Shown here in pieces: positions 22,480 through 29,302 of a DNA stretch of 32,439 bases. The translations under genes and the position numbers were made by a program. Position 1 is the stretch's first letter. Every line of letters starts with the position of its first letter. The notes below the pieces were generated by a model. It did not search any database, was not told where the DNA came from, and saw only the letters and a program-made list of their open reading frames with translations. The stretch is from an uncultured Pseudomonadota bacterium (GTDB taxonomy: Bacteria > Desulfobacterota > Syntrophorhabdia > Syntrophorhabdales > Syntrophorhabdaceae). The DNA is taken from assembly GCA_937862865.1 (NCBI GenBank), contig CALMFJ010000092.1, positions 1 through 32,439 on the forward strand, written 5' to 3'.

Positions 22480-24996
22480 TTACCGATGCCGTCGCTCCCG
22501 GTTTTTCCTTTTTGCTTGCACACGCCTCGACAGATCGAAAACGAGGTCCCGGACATCCCGTCCTTTCAATGCGTCTTCCGGCGATTGGATGCCGTACCGG
22601 GAGGCGAGCTCGGCGAGGAACCTGTTCGCCCGGTTGCTGACAACGGGATCGACCCCGAGGCGAATAAGCTGTATTTTTTTCAATAAGGTGCTTTCTTCCC
22701 CGGCCTTCGCCGTGATCAGGGCGCGCTCGATCAGGACCTCGATGTCAAACTGCACGACGCTGCGCAGTACAACGCGGTCCCCGCCGCTATAACGCCCGAG
22801 CAGGGTGTCAAACCGCTGGAGGGCCCATCCGTCAATGTTTCCCGTATAGCCGGCCGCAACACCCCCGACCATGATGACAAAATGCGTCTGGTTCCAGTCA
22901 ACGCATTGCTCGATAAGATCGAGGACGACCTGCCTGTCTTCACGGGTGATCCTGATGTTTTTCGCAAATCCGTCGCGCTCGTCGGAGATGATCTGCGCCA
23001 GGACCAGGAGGAGCATCGCTCCCCCGAAGATCGTCTTCCCGGGAACGATGGCTTTTTGGGCCAGCCTGAGCAACTCCGGAAAATAGGAACGGACCCGTTC
23101 GGTGAATTCGTCGTCCGTGCTTCCCCAGCGATACGTCTGATGCAGGTAAAAACCGATAAGCCCGCTCGCCCGTATTGTCAGGCCGCGGATCAGCTGGTCC
23201 ACATCGCCGACCGTGCGGACGCTTAAGCGCGCGACTGTATGGCGGGGCAGGTACGACAGTGCGCCCCCGACGATCGAGCGCCACTCTTCAAGAGAAAGAC
23301 CGGCCCAGTTCAGAAGGTAACCGGTCACAGCCTCGGCCTCCAGGCACTCCAGGGGTTCCGCCACTATCTCGTAGACCTTGACGCGATCGAACACGAAAAT
23401 GTCGGAGATGAGCCGGGAAATATACCGGTTGACCGGCTCACAGCGCGCGTCGTTATTGAGGATCAAGTTCCAGATGTAGACTATCAGGCCCTTGTTGACC
23501 TTTGTGAGCACCTTTAAAAGCATTTTGTAATCGTTCCTGAACACCCTGGGAGCGTTGATCAGGTCGTATAAGAGCGTCCTGAGCATAAGCCAGTCGCTCA
23601 CATCGAGGACTTTCCTGTTATGAATGCATCCCGTGAGCAGCAGGTCGGCCAGCTGCTCATGATCGACGTTGTCATCACGCAGGACCCCGATCAATTTGCC
23701 GTGACTGATGTTGTTCCTGATCAAAGTCCTGTTCAAAGTGCGGACCGCGTCCAGTAATTGTTCATAATAGACGCCGGCACCCTCCCCGTGCCGGGCCCCC
23801 TTCAGGGCTTTGAGCCTCTCCGCGAGGGTCCCTCCGGCGGAGTAGTCCGTAAAGACCATGAAGTCATCCATGAGATCGTGACCTTCTTTGCCGGTCATGG
23901 ATTCCAGCAAAAGACGGTTATGCCGTTCGTCGGACGGCCCGGGCAGCCCGCAAAGCTCCCGCACGCTTTGCTGTTCGGTGGATTCCTCAAAGCTCAGATA
24001 ACGGCCCCATGTCTTGCTCAGTGCCAGATACATGTTTTCCTTATCTCTGTCGCCGCCCGACGACCGGAGTATGGAGAGCATGATCACATATCCCAGGCTG
24101 AGGTAAAGCGCCGGTTTCCACCCGGTCCTGCGGACCAAAGGGCGAATGTTGATGACGATGTCGTTCCCTTCGAACGCCCACATGGTCGTTTCATGCCGGC
24201 CGCTGTAAGAGACCTTGTATCGCTGGGTCCACAAATAATCCGCGTAACGGAAGGCGTAGTTTTTTACAACCTGATGGATAAAACTTCCAACCTCTTCGAG
24301 AAAGCCGGGGCCGATATGCGGGGCGGCGGACGCAGTGGAGACATCTATCTCCAGGCGGTGTTCGTCGTTCGCCGCGCTGATGCTGTTGAACCAGGCCCTC
24401 GCCGGGTGGATGTGATAGATGTTCGGCTTATTGAAAATGTCGAGCGAAGCCAGAAGGAACGGGCCCTCGCCGAGGTACGCGCGGATAACCCGTTCCCGCA
24501 ATTCGTCCCGCCCTGCCTTCGGGTCCCTTATCGCCGCAGCCGCATAACAAAAGACAGCGCCCGCAAACACGTCGAGGACCTCGGGATGGACGATGGGAAG
24601 GTCTTTGATCTGGTAAAAGTAAGGGATAAAGAGGTTCCAATGCGCCTCGATGACCACATCAGCCCCGTCCCGTTTGATCCTCAGAACAGGCCCGCGCCGG
24701 GCTACGATATTGACCGTGACATCACCATCGGCCCCTTCCGGCCGCAGCGGGGCAAGGAGCGCCGTCAGCCGTGGACCGCTCAACTCCTTCACGTTCCCGG
24801 AGATGGCCGCGTTTCTCGTAAAGGCCGCGTCCTGCAGGGTCCCGGTCAGAAGGGTAAACTCGCTCTCGCCTTTCTTCTTGCGGAAGGCGAAACCTGGCAG
24901 GCCGACGCGGTCGGCAACCGCGGGGTAGGCGATGGACCTCGCGGGCTTTGCATGTGCGGGGGAAGAGGGTTTTTTGAGCACACCTGATTTTACCAC
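22480..24996 (-). CDS. Large uncharacterised protein (838 aa), probable 3' frameshift
   Basis: I do not recognise a family. The start is GTG at 24996 with no strong ribosome site. The protein has no signal peptide; it contains an N-terminal beta-rich part (LLTGTLQDAAFTRNAAISG, DVTVNIVARRGPVLRIKRDG), a middle section with WTQRYKVSYSGRHETTMWAFEGND, and a long helical C-terminal half possibly made of HEAT-like helices. At the 3' end the A-rich AAAAAGGAAAAA precedes RERRHR-stop, while the -1 frame continues with strongly GC3-biased codons (ending VKVVKPATPKGVKTR) to a TAG at 22379. The true C-terminus may therefore be about 33 residues longer. Codon use throughout looks native. Confidence 0.6.
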   Translation of the reverse strand: MVKSGVLKKPSSPAHAKPARSIAYPAVADRVGLPGFAFRKKKGESEFTLLTGTLQDAAFTRNAAISGNVKELSGPRLTALLAPLRPEGADGDVTVNIVARRGPVLRIKRDGADVVIEAHWNLFIPYFYQIKDLPIVHPEVLDVFAGAVFCYAAAAIRDPKAGRDELRERVIRAYLGEGPFLLASLDIFNKPNIYHIHPARAWFNSISAANDEHRLEIDVSTASAAPHIGPGFLEEVGSFIHQVVKNYAFRYADYLWTQRYKVSYSGRHETTMWAFEGNDIVINIRPLVRRTGWKPALYLSLGYVIMLSILRSSGGDRDKENMYLALSKTWGRYLSFEESTEQQSVRELCGLPGPSDERHNRLLLESMTGKEGHDLMDDFMVFTDYSAGGTLAERLKALKGARHGEGAGVYYEQLLDAVRTLNRTLIRNNISHGKLIGVLRDDNVDHEQLADLLLTGCIHNRKVLDVSDWLMLRTLLYDLINAPRVFRNDYKMLLKVLTKVNKGLIVYIWNLILNNDARCEPVNRYISRLISDIFVFDRVKVYEIVAEPLECLEAEAVTGYLLNWAGLSLEEWRSIVGGALSYLPRHTVARLSVRTVGDVDQLIRGLTIRASGLIGFYLHQTYRWGSTDDEFTERVRSYFPELLRLAQKAIVPGKTIFGGAMLLLVLAQIISDERDGFAKNIRITREDRQVVLDLIEQCVDWNQTHFVIMVGGVAAGYTGNIDGWALQRFDTLLGRYSGGDRVVLRSVVQFDIEVLIERALITAKAGEESTLLKKIQLIRLGVDPVVSNRANRFLAELASRYGIQSPEDALKGRDVRDLVFDLSRRVQAKRKNRERRHR

Positions 24997-25102
24997 GAGA
25001 GCGCCCCGGGTACCAGTTGAAAACTGGGAACACCTCTGGCGGTCGTTTCAAGTTTCAGGGGAAAGACACGGTGTCCGTCAATTCGGCCGGGACGGGCCCG
25101 GG

Positions 25103-25462
25103 TTAGCCGAGCTCCGCTACGGGGTAATAGAGGGGGAGGTGCCAGGCGAGGATGGAGCCGAGGAGCCAGGCGAGGGCCAGGGTGCCGATGAACCAGAGGA
25201 ACGCGTCGGCAGACGCGGACGTCTTTTCCCCGGCGGTCTTCCTGAAGAAAAGTGCACACAGTGACGCGACCGGCAATATATAGCCCAGGAATGAATATCT
25301 ATAAAAGACGGCCGTCGGGAAAGGAAGGCACGTCAGGTCGAGCTTCAGCCCGTATTTGAGCCAGTTGGCCTGCATGACGCCATACAGCTGCACGAACATC
25401 GCCGTGAGCACGCTCATGACCGCCAGTCCGATCGTCGGAATGATACCGGGTTTCCTGCTCAT
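25103..25462 (-). CDS. Small membrane protein, three predicted helices
   Basis: I prefer ATG 25462 (MSRKPGIIPTIGLAV, 119 aa) over the track start at 25477 because a G-rich Shine-Dalgarno-like stretch lies directly before it. Three hydrophobic segments are visible: IIPTIGLAVMSVLTAMF, YSFLGYILPVASLCALFF and AFLWFIGTLALAWLLGSI. The loop between helices 1 and 2 carries LKLDLTCLPFPTAVFYRY. No family is recognised. It precedes the 838-aa gene on the same strand with about 105 bp between them. Confidence 0.55.
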   Translation of the reverse strand: MSRKPGIIPTIGLAVMSVLTAMFVQLYGVMQANWLKYGLKLDLTCLPFPTAVFYRYSFLGYILPVASLCALFFRKTAGEKTSASADAFLWFIGTLALAWLLGSILAWHLPLYYPVAELG

Positions 25463-25650
25463 GTCCCGCCCCCGCATGCAAAGTGCAATATACAGTCAAT
25501 GATATTCCGGTCAGGGAGACTTGTCAATTTTCCGGCGATGCGGCAGGGCGCTGAGGCCGGTGCCGGCCGGGAAGGAAAAGAAGAAGATGAGGCACGCCCC
25601 TTCTTTGCGCTGCGGCATGAACGCCCCGCCGGGCCCCGGATCATTTCAGG

Positions 25651-25678
25651 TTGAAAGATGACCCATCTTTGCTATACC
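25651..25678 (+). promoter_or_regulatory. Sigma-70-like promoter with embedded palindrome
   Basis: TTGAAA (25651-25656), 16 bp, TATACC (25673-25678) precede the small exported protein at 25714. The perfect inverted repeat AAAGATG-ACC-CATCTTT (25654-25670) fills the space between the two hexamers, a likely operator position. Confidence 0.45.
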
Positions 25679-25713
25679 ATGTGTGAAGCTATCGTCTCAT
25701 TCAGGAGGACGCA

Positions 25714-26013
25714 ATGTTTAGCAGGACCGTTTCCCTCGTGGTTATTATTCTTTTTCTCGCAGCCTGCGGCACGGCCTTCGCCGGCAGCACGACCGATAAA
25801 AGGGGCGCTAATCCGCCTGTCGTCATGCAGGGCAGGGTGACGGCCGTGCGGGGCAACCTCGTCACCGTGAAAGACGCGAAAGGCGTCGAGAGGCACTACG
25901 AGCTCGCATCCGCGGCGGGCGTCAAGGTAGGGCAGAACACCTGGTGCGAGGAAGACTGCGGCAGAGGGATGAGAATAGGGGACAAAAATGTGCAGGTAAA
26001 GACGGCACGGTAG
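25714..26013 (+). CDS. Small exported (probably lipo-) protein
   Basis: The 99-aa product has AGGAGG 6 nt before its ATG. The N-terminus MFSRTVSLVVIILFLAAC ends in a LAAC lipobox, so it may be lipidated at Cys18; AFA-G just after would be an alternative signal peptidase I site. The mature part (QGRVTAVRGNLVTVKDAKG) resembles a small OB-like or beta-barrel fold, and it has a second Cys pair (WCEEDCGRG). No family is recognised. It is 33 bp upstream of another exported protein on the same strand. Confidence 0.7.
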   Translation: MFSRTVSLVVIILFLAACGTAFAGSTTDKRGANPPVVMQGRVTAVRGNLVTVKDAKGVERHYELASAAGVKVGQNTWCEEDCGRGMRIGDKNVQVKTAR

Positions 26014-26046
26014 CCCCGGGCACTGCCGGTGTATTAGAGGAGAGAG

Positions 26047-26370
26047 ATGATGAAGGAACATCCGGCAAAGATCGTGCTGGCAGCTGTGATGGTTTTGATG
26101 CTGGTAATTCCCCTGATCGCAAACGCCCGCAGCCGCGGTGACGATGGAGTGGGGAACACGGGCGCCTTCGGCTTCGATCGAGGCGGAGGGCCGATGGGGG
26201 TGCCGGCGATCAACAGCCGGCAGGGCATCCAGGACGGCTCCATCGGGAACCCCGACCAGACCGGCGTTGTGGTCCCGAATTTTTCGGGCTCGAGCTCCGG
26301 CCCCGGCCTCGACAACGGGAACAGGCGCTCGAGGTTAAGGGACGAGTATAAGGGGGACGACCGTAAATAA
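26047..26370 (+). CDS. Small exported Gly/Arg-rich protein, 3' end supplied by a repeat
   Basis: The 107-aa product has a GAGGAGAG ribosome site and two adjacent ATGs (26047 or 26050). Residues 8-27 (KIVLAAVMVLMLVIPLIANA) form a signal peptide; the mature region is glycine-rich and low in complexity (GFDRGGGPMGVPA, SGSSSGPGLDNGNRR). The final codons GDDRK and the stop fall inside the 207-bp repeat that begins at 26353, so the original C-terminus was probably replaced by the repeat. Function unknown. Confidence 0.65.
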   Translation: MMKEHPAKIVLAAVMVLMLVIPLIANARSRGDDGVGNTGAFGFDRGGGPMGVPAINSRQGIQDGSIGNPDQTGVVVPNFSGSSSGPGLDNGNRRSRLRDEYKGDDRK

Positions 26371-26559
26371 ATAAATAGCTCAGAACGCGTACCCTTTTTC
26401 CCGGGCGACCCTTTCCCCCCGTTCCACCGCATACCCTGCGGCGGGCGGGGTCATGCCGAGAAATGACGCAACGCCCGCGATGGAATGCCCTCCGTAACGG
26501 ACGGCAAAGTAGCAGAAGAGGCTCCGGGCCTCCACCGGCAGGGCGCGGCGGCCCCCGTT
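26353..26559. repeat. 207-bp exact direct repeat, copy 1 (transposase end fragment)
   Basis: Bases 26353-26559 are identical, as far as I can read, to 26917-27123, offset 564 bp. The copy starts exactly at the outer terminal repeat of the RAYT element and stops abruptly within the transposase coding sequence. Confidence 0.9.
26380..26559 (-). pseudogene. 3' fragment of the RAYT transposase gene
   Basis: The last 59 or so codons (NGGRRALPVEARSLFC to EKGYAF) are the same as in the intact transposase at 26944. Upstream of 26559 the track ORF continues into unrelated sequence. There is no start or catalytic domain, so it is a dead fragment. Confidence 0.9.
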
Positions 26560-26584
26560 GCGATGTGTAAAAACAAGTCTCGTC

Positions 26585-26827
26585 TTAGCCGCCGCATTTG
26601 CTGTGGCAGGTCCCTCGCATGGTTGTGCAGTTTTCCATTTTCCTGGGATCGTTGCTGCGGCTGGCGCTCTGCTTACACTTATTATAATCGTCGTCACATC
26701 TCTTGTTGCATGCCTGAGCGGCACTGGCGCCGCCCTTTTTGTCCGCCGCATATGCAGCGCCGCCTGACAGGAATACCATACCCATAACGAAAACTACCGC
26801 GATCAAAACGACCAGAACTTTTTTCAT
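26585..26827 (-). CDS. Small exported six-cysteine protein
   Basis: The 80-aa product has GGAGGT before its ATG and a clear signal peptide (MKKVLVVLIAVVFVMGMVFLSGGAAYAA, cleavage after AYA). The mature chain has six cysteines arranged CX3C-X6-C-X15-C-X6-CX3C, a symmetric pattern expected for two antiparallel helices stapled by disulfides. It would be periplasmic or secreted. It lies between the two copies of the 207-bp repeat. A minus-strand promoter TTGATT-N17-TAATAT is at 26897-26869. Function unknown. Confidence 0.75.
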   Translation of the reverse strand: MKKVLVVLIAVVFVMGMVFLSGGAAYAADKKGGASAAQACNKRCDDDYNKCKQSASRSNDPRKMENCTTMRGTCHSKCGG

Positions 26828-26868
26828 GCAATACCTCCGGTGTAGTTTATTTGTTCAGCCTGCAAAAA

Positions 26869-26897
26869 ATATTACACATTACCGTAAAACGAATCAA
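26869..26897 (-). promoter_or_regulatory. Sigma-70-like promoter of the six-cysteine protein gene
   Basis: TTGATT (26897-26892) and TAATAT (26874-26869) are separated by 17 bp on the minus strand. The leader to the ATG at 26827 would be about 35 nt and contains GGAGGT. Confidence 0.5.
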
Positions 26898-26916
26898 TTT
26901 GTTTTAAGAATAAAAA

Positions 26917-27123
26917 GGGGACGACCGTAAATAAATAAATAGCTCAGAACGCGTACCCTTTTTCCCGGGCGACCCTTTCCCCCCGTTCCACCGCATACCC
27001 TGCGGCGGGCGGGGTCATGCCGAGAAATGACGCAACGCCCGCGATGGAATGCCCTCCGTAACGGACGGCAAAGTAGCAGAAGAGGCTCCGGGCCTCCACC
27101 GGCAGGGCGCGGCGGCCCCCGTT
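26917..27123. repeat. 207-bp exact direct repeat, copy 2
   Basis: This is the end of the intact RAYT element, covering its terminal repeat and the last 60 or so codons of the transposase. Copy 1 is at 26353-26559. Confidence 0.9.
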
Positions 27124-27903
27124 AAGAAGGTTCTCGACCGTGGTCCCGCAGAGCCCGCTAGCCCGTGCTGCCAGGGCATCGAGGGGCACCTTTTCCGCGG
27201 CCCTCCTGGGCTCCCCGGCCAGGATCCTGTCCACGAAGGCACTGTCGCCGAGAATGCGTTCATCCCCCTTGATGCGCCCTCCGGCCTTTTTGATCTCTTC
27301 CCACGACCCGTAGCTCCTGCGCAGCCCCCCGCCGGTGAGATCGGGCCTTTTCGTCTGAAGCCGCGATTCCATGGCTGATAAATAGGCCTGCCGCGCGACC
27401 TTCGCGGTCCTGCCGAAAAAGCGGAGCACGTGGTCCACATCCTGCCACGGGTGAAGCGCGTCGCCCATGAGAGCGCCGTGCCCGGAGTAACGACAGCGTT
27501 CGCCGAGATCGCGTATGATGCCCGCCCGGAGAGGGTTCAGGTGGATGTAGCAGACGAGCTCGGTAAGGTAGGCGTCCTCCTGGCACAGGATCGACTTGTA
27601 CCGGTTCTGGAAAAGCGGGCCGTGGCGGCGGTACCTTTTATTGAAGGTCACCGCATGGCCGGTAAGGATCCTGGCCATGACGGTATGGAGGGGAGACCCT
27701 CCCGTCCTCAACAGAAGATGCACGTGGTTGCCGAGGAGCGCCCATGCGTAACAGGGGGTGGAGGTGTCGGTGAAGACCCTTCCCATCCTTTCCACGAAGC
27801 GGTCCTTATCGGTATCATCCCGGAAGATCGCCCTCCGTTCTATGCCGCGCACGATGATATGGTGCAGCACTCCTTCGGCATCGAGGCGGGCATGGCGGGG
27901 CAT
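26944..27903 (-). CDS. REP-associated tyrosine transposase (RAYT, Y1/HUH type)
   Basis: I start at ATG 27903 (MPRHARLDAEGVLHHI, 319 aa); the track adds seven codons from a TTG. The N-terminal 150 residues carry the Y1 transposase pattern: HHIIVRGIERRAIFRD, the metal-binding HUH pair in GNHVHLLLRT (about residue 57), RRHGPLFQNRYKS and YLTELVCYIHLNPLRAG, which should include the catalytic Tyr. The C-terminal extension (TTVENLLNGG and ARSLFCYFAVRYGGHSI) looks like a helix-turn-helix DNA-recognition region. The enzyme would cut and join single-stranded REP or element ends. Several REP-like copies occur in the window. Confidence 0.9.
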   Translation of the reverse strand: MPRHARLDAEGVLHHIIVRGIERRAIFRDDTDKDRFVERMGRVFTDTSTPCYAWALLGNHVHLLLRTGGSPLHTVMARILTGHAVTFNKRYRRHGPLFQNRYKSILCQEDAYLTELVCYIHLNPLRAGIIRDLGERCRYSGHGALMGDALHPWQDVDHVLRFFGRTAKVARQAYLSAMESRLQTKRPDLTGGGLRRSYGSWEEIKKAGGRIKGDERILGDSAFVDRILAGEPRRAAEKVPLDALAARASGLCGTTVENLLNGGRRALPVEARSLFCYFAVRYGGHSIAGVASFLGMTPPAAGYAVERGERVAREKGYAF

Positions 27904-28031
27904 AAGGGAATGGTAGCAGCTCAAGGGCGGGCGGTCAAGAGATATTTAGTTATTTACGGACGTCCCTAATATCGGAAAAATGTTCTAAGCCTACAAATCG
28001 ATAAAGAATAGCGCTTGTCTCCCTGAACTTC

Positions 28032-28060
28032 TTGACACGGTGTAGCCACTAGGATACAAT
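28032..28060 (+). promoter_or_regulatory. Strong sigma-70 promoter of the toxin-antitoxin pair
   Basis: TTGACA (28032-28037), 17 bp, TACAAT (28055-28060). The toxin GTG begins at 28066, only 5 bases past the -10 element, so the transcript would be leaderless or nearly so. Confidence 0.7.
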
Positions 28061-28065
28061 GAAAC

Positions 28066-28362
28066 GTGTTCGAAATCCGCAAGACAGATGTTTTCGCGAG
28101 ATGGCTCGATAACTTGAGTGATGTGCGAGGCAGGGCACGTATCCTGGCGAGGATCGAACGGTTGGCTACAGGGAACCCGGGGGACGTCAAACCGGTAGGC
28201 GAAGGAGTTTGGGAATTGCGGATCGACCATGGACCCGGCTACCGGGTTTACTATAAGCAGTCAGGGATACATATGATAATCCTATTGGTGGGTGGCGGTA
28301 AAAAGACGCAGGCCAGGGATATTAGAACCGCCCTGCGCATGGCAAGGAATTTGGAGGAGTGA
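28066..28362 (+). CDS. RelE/ParE-superfamily toxin (HI1419-like addiction module killer)
   Basis: The 98-aa protein matches the short RelE/ParE-type family represented by HI1419: FEIRKTDVFARWLDNLSD, RARILARIERL, GDVKPVGEGVWELRIDHGPGYRVYY and IILLVGGGKKTQ. Such toxins usually cleave mRNA on ribosomes or poison gyrase; which applies is not readable here. The start is GTG 28066 without a ribosome site, placed right behind a strong promoter. The antitoxin gene follows after 4 bp, with its ribosome site inside the toxin's last codons. Toxin-first order fits this family. Confidence 0.88.
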   Translation: MFEIRKTDVFARWLDNLSDVRGRARILARIERLATGNPGDVKPVGEGVWELRIDHGPGYRVYYKQSGIHMIILLVGGGKKTQARDIRTALRMARNLEE

Positions 28363-28366
28363 TTTC

Positions 28367-28663
28367 ATGAAGAAAAAAACGGTCACGAGCCGCTATGACG
28401 TTTCAGAACATCTCCGCACCCCAGAGGAGATGGCGGCCTACCTTGAAGCATGCATCGAGGAAGCGAACGGCGACGCCGCGTTCATTGCGAAGGCCCTTGG
28501 CGATATCGCCCGCGCGAAGGGGATGTCCCAGGTCGCCCGCGATGCCGGGCTTTCCCGCGAAAGCCTCTACAAAGCGCTTTCGGGAGAAAGAAGCCCGGGC
28601 TTCGACACCATCCTCAAGGTCATGCACGCCCTGGGCCTGACACTGCACGCCGGAACGGTCTGA
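28367..28663 (+). CDS. HI1420-like XRE-family antitoxin
   Basis: The real start is ATG 28367, preceded by GGAGGAG, not 28292 as in the track; the product is 98 aa. MKKKTVTSRYDVSEHLRTPEEMAAYLEACIEE (shown by parts) is the typical N-terminus of the 'addiction module antidote' family, and IARAKGMSQVARDAGLSRESLYKALSG is a Cro/CI-type helix-turn-helix. It should neutralise the preceding toxin and repress the shared promoter. Translation is likely coupled to the toxin gene. The pair sits between the RAYT element and the AT-rich defence-like island. Confidence 0.9.
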   Translation: MKKKTVTSRYDVSEHLRTPEEMAAYLEACIEEANGDAAFIAKALGDIARAKGMSQVARDAGLSRESLYKALSGERSPGFDTILKVMHALGLTLHAGTV

Positions 28664-28780
28664 GACCCGCGGCGGGCAAGCCCGCGGGGATGTTCGTTAA
28701 AACGTAAGCAACCCATCCTCCGGTCTTCTTTCAGGTTATTGCCGGGGTGCCAACACCGTTTTTCCCTCTCCACCCCTTAC

Positions 28781-28820
28781 CGGAATAAAATGTCCCTTTT
28801 TCACCGGAATAGAATGTCCC
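28781..28820 (+). repeat. Twin CGGAATARAATGTCCC repeats, 24-bp period
   Basis: Copies start at 28781 and 28805 and differ at one base. Multiple spaced binding sites of this type are common at the ends of transposons such as IS21-family elements; no transposase is nearby, so this may be an orphan end (inference). Confidence 0.5.
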
Positions 28821-28843
28821 CCTATCGCCGTTATAATAATAAT

Positions 28844-28882
28844 CCGTCATCCCGGTGCCCGACACCGGGATCCAAGGTTTTT
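28844..28882 (+). repeat. REP-like palindromic repeat, copy 4
   Basis: CCGTCATCCCGGTG, a short loop, CACCGGGATCC and AAGGTTTTT match the copy at 10581-10618 in order and orientation. The arms ATCCCGGTG and CACCGGGAT are perfectly complementary. Confidence 0.75.
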
Positions 28883-28996
28883 CAGGCCCTTTCCGATAGG
28901 AGTTTTTTAACTTTTGAAGAACGTCCCCCACGGTCCTTTATGGGAATAAAGCCGAATGTTGAGGGGTTGGATTGGCGGCAAAGGCCAAGATATTCA

Positions 28997-29038
28997 CATA
29001 TTCAAGGACGTCCCCATTCCCATATTCAAGGACGTCCC
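28997..29038 (-). repeat. Tandem CATATTCAAGGACGTCCC repeats
   Basis: Two identical 18-mers begin at 28997 and 29021 (24-bp period). Their reverse complement starts GGGACGTCC, the same outer sequence as the RAYT element ends, then diverges. They look like solo ends of a related element. Confidence 0.6.
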
Positions 29039-29302
29039 AATGCCCACAGGACCTGCCGTAGGTTTTTTTGGTAAGAAGAGGCCGCAAGGTAATGTTCTGC
29101 TTACAATGACACACTGCTGTCAGTGAATGTGTGTAAGAATGAATAAGGCGCTGTTTTTCTCTTGAAAATGAAATGAGGACAGAGTAAGAATTGAATACCA
29201 GTTATTTTAACGTCAATATTTATCGATATCTTAGAATCTAACGTACCAACGAAGAATTGTATTGTATTTATTTTAATTCGTATTGAGTTATTTGGAGTTC
29301 TA

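Larger units (their letters stand above)
26917..27966 (-). mobile_element. RAYT-type element with terminal inverted repeats
   Basis: The transposase gene is bracketed by 26918-26940 (GGGACGACCGTAAATAAATA...) and the complement of 27944-27966 (GGGACGTCCGTAAATAACTA...), which agree at 21 of 23 positions. No target duplication was evident. RAYTs are usually regarded as domesticated relatives of IS200/IS605 enzymes that handle REP sequences; here the terminal repeats and duplicated end suggest it has moved. Confidence 0.7.
28664..29302. other. Intergenic region packed with element remnants
   Basis: No gene is seen. It starts with a GC-rich hairpin after the antitoxin stop (28666-28689, GCGGGC-AA-GCCCGC at its core, without T-run). 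It continues with two copies of CGGAATARAATGTCCC 24 bp apart, a REP-like palindrome, and two copies of an 18-mer ending in GGACGTCCC, also 24 bp apart. Past about 29085, composition becomes AT-rich up to the nuclease-helicase gene and probably contains its promoter. Confidence 0.65.

Noticed and set aside
26560-26751. Upstream part of the 26380-26751 minus-strand ORF
   Set aside because: It merely continues the transposase fragment into antisense of the six-cysteine protein gene.
29099-29137. Imperfect hairpin at the left border of the AT-rich island
   Set aside because: Only about 12 of 17 arm positions pair, too weak to call a terminator or attachment site.
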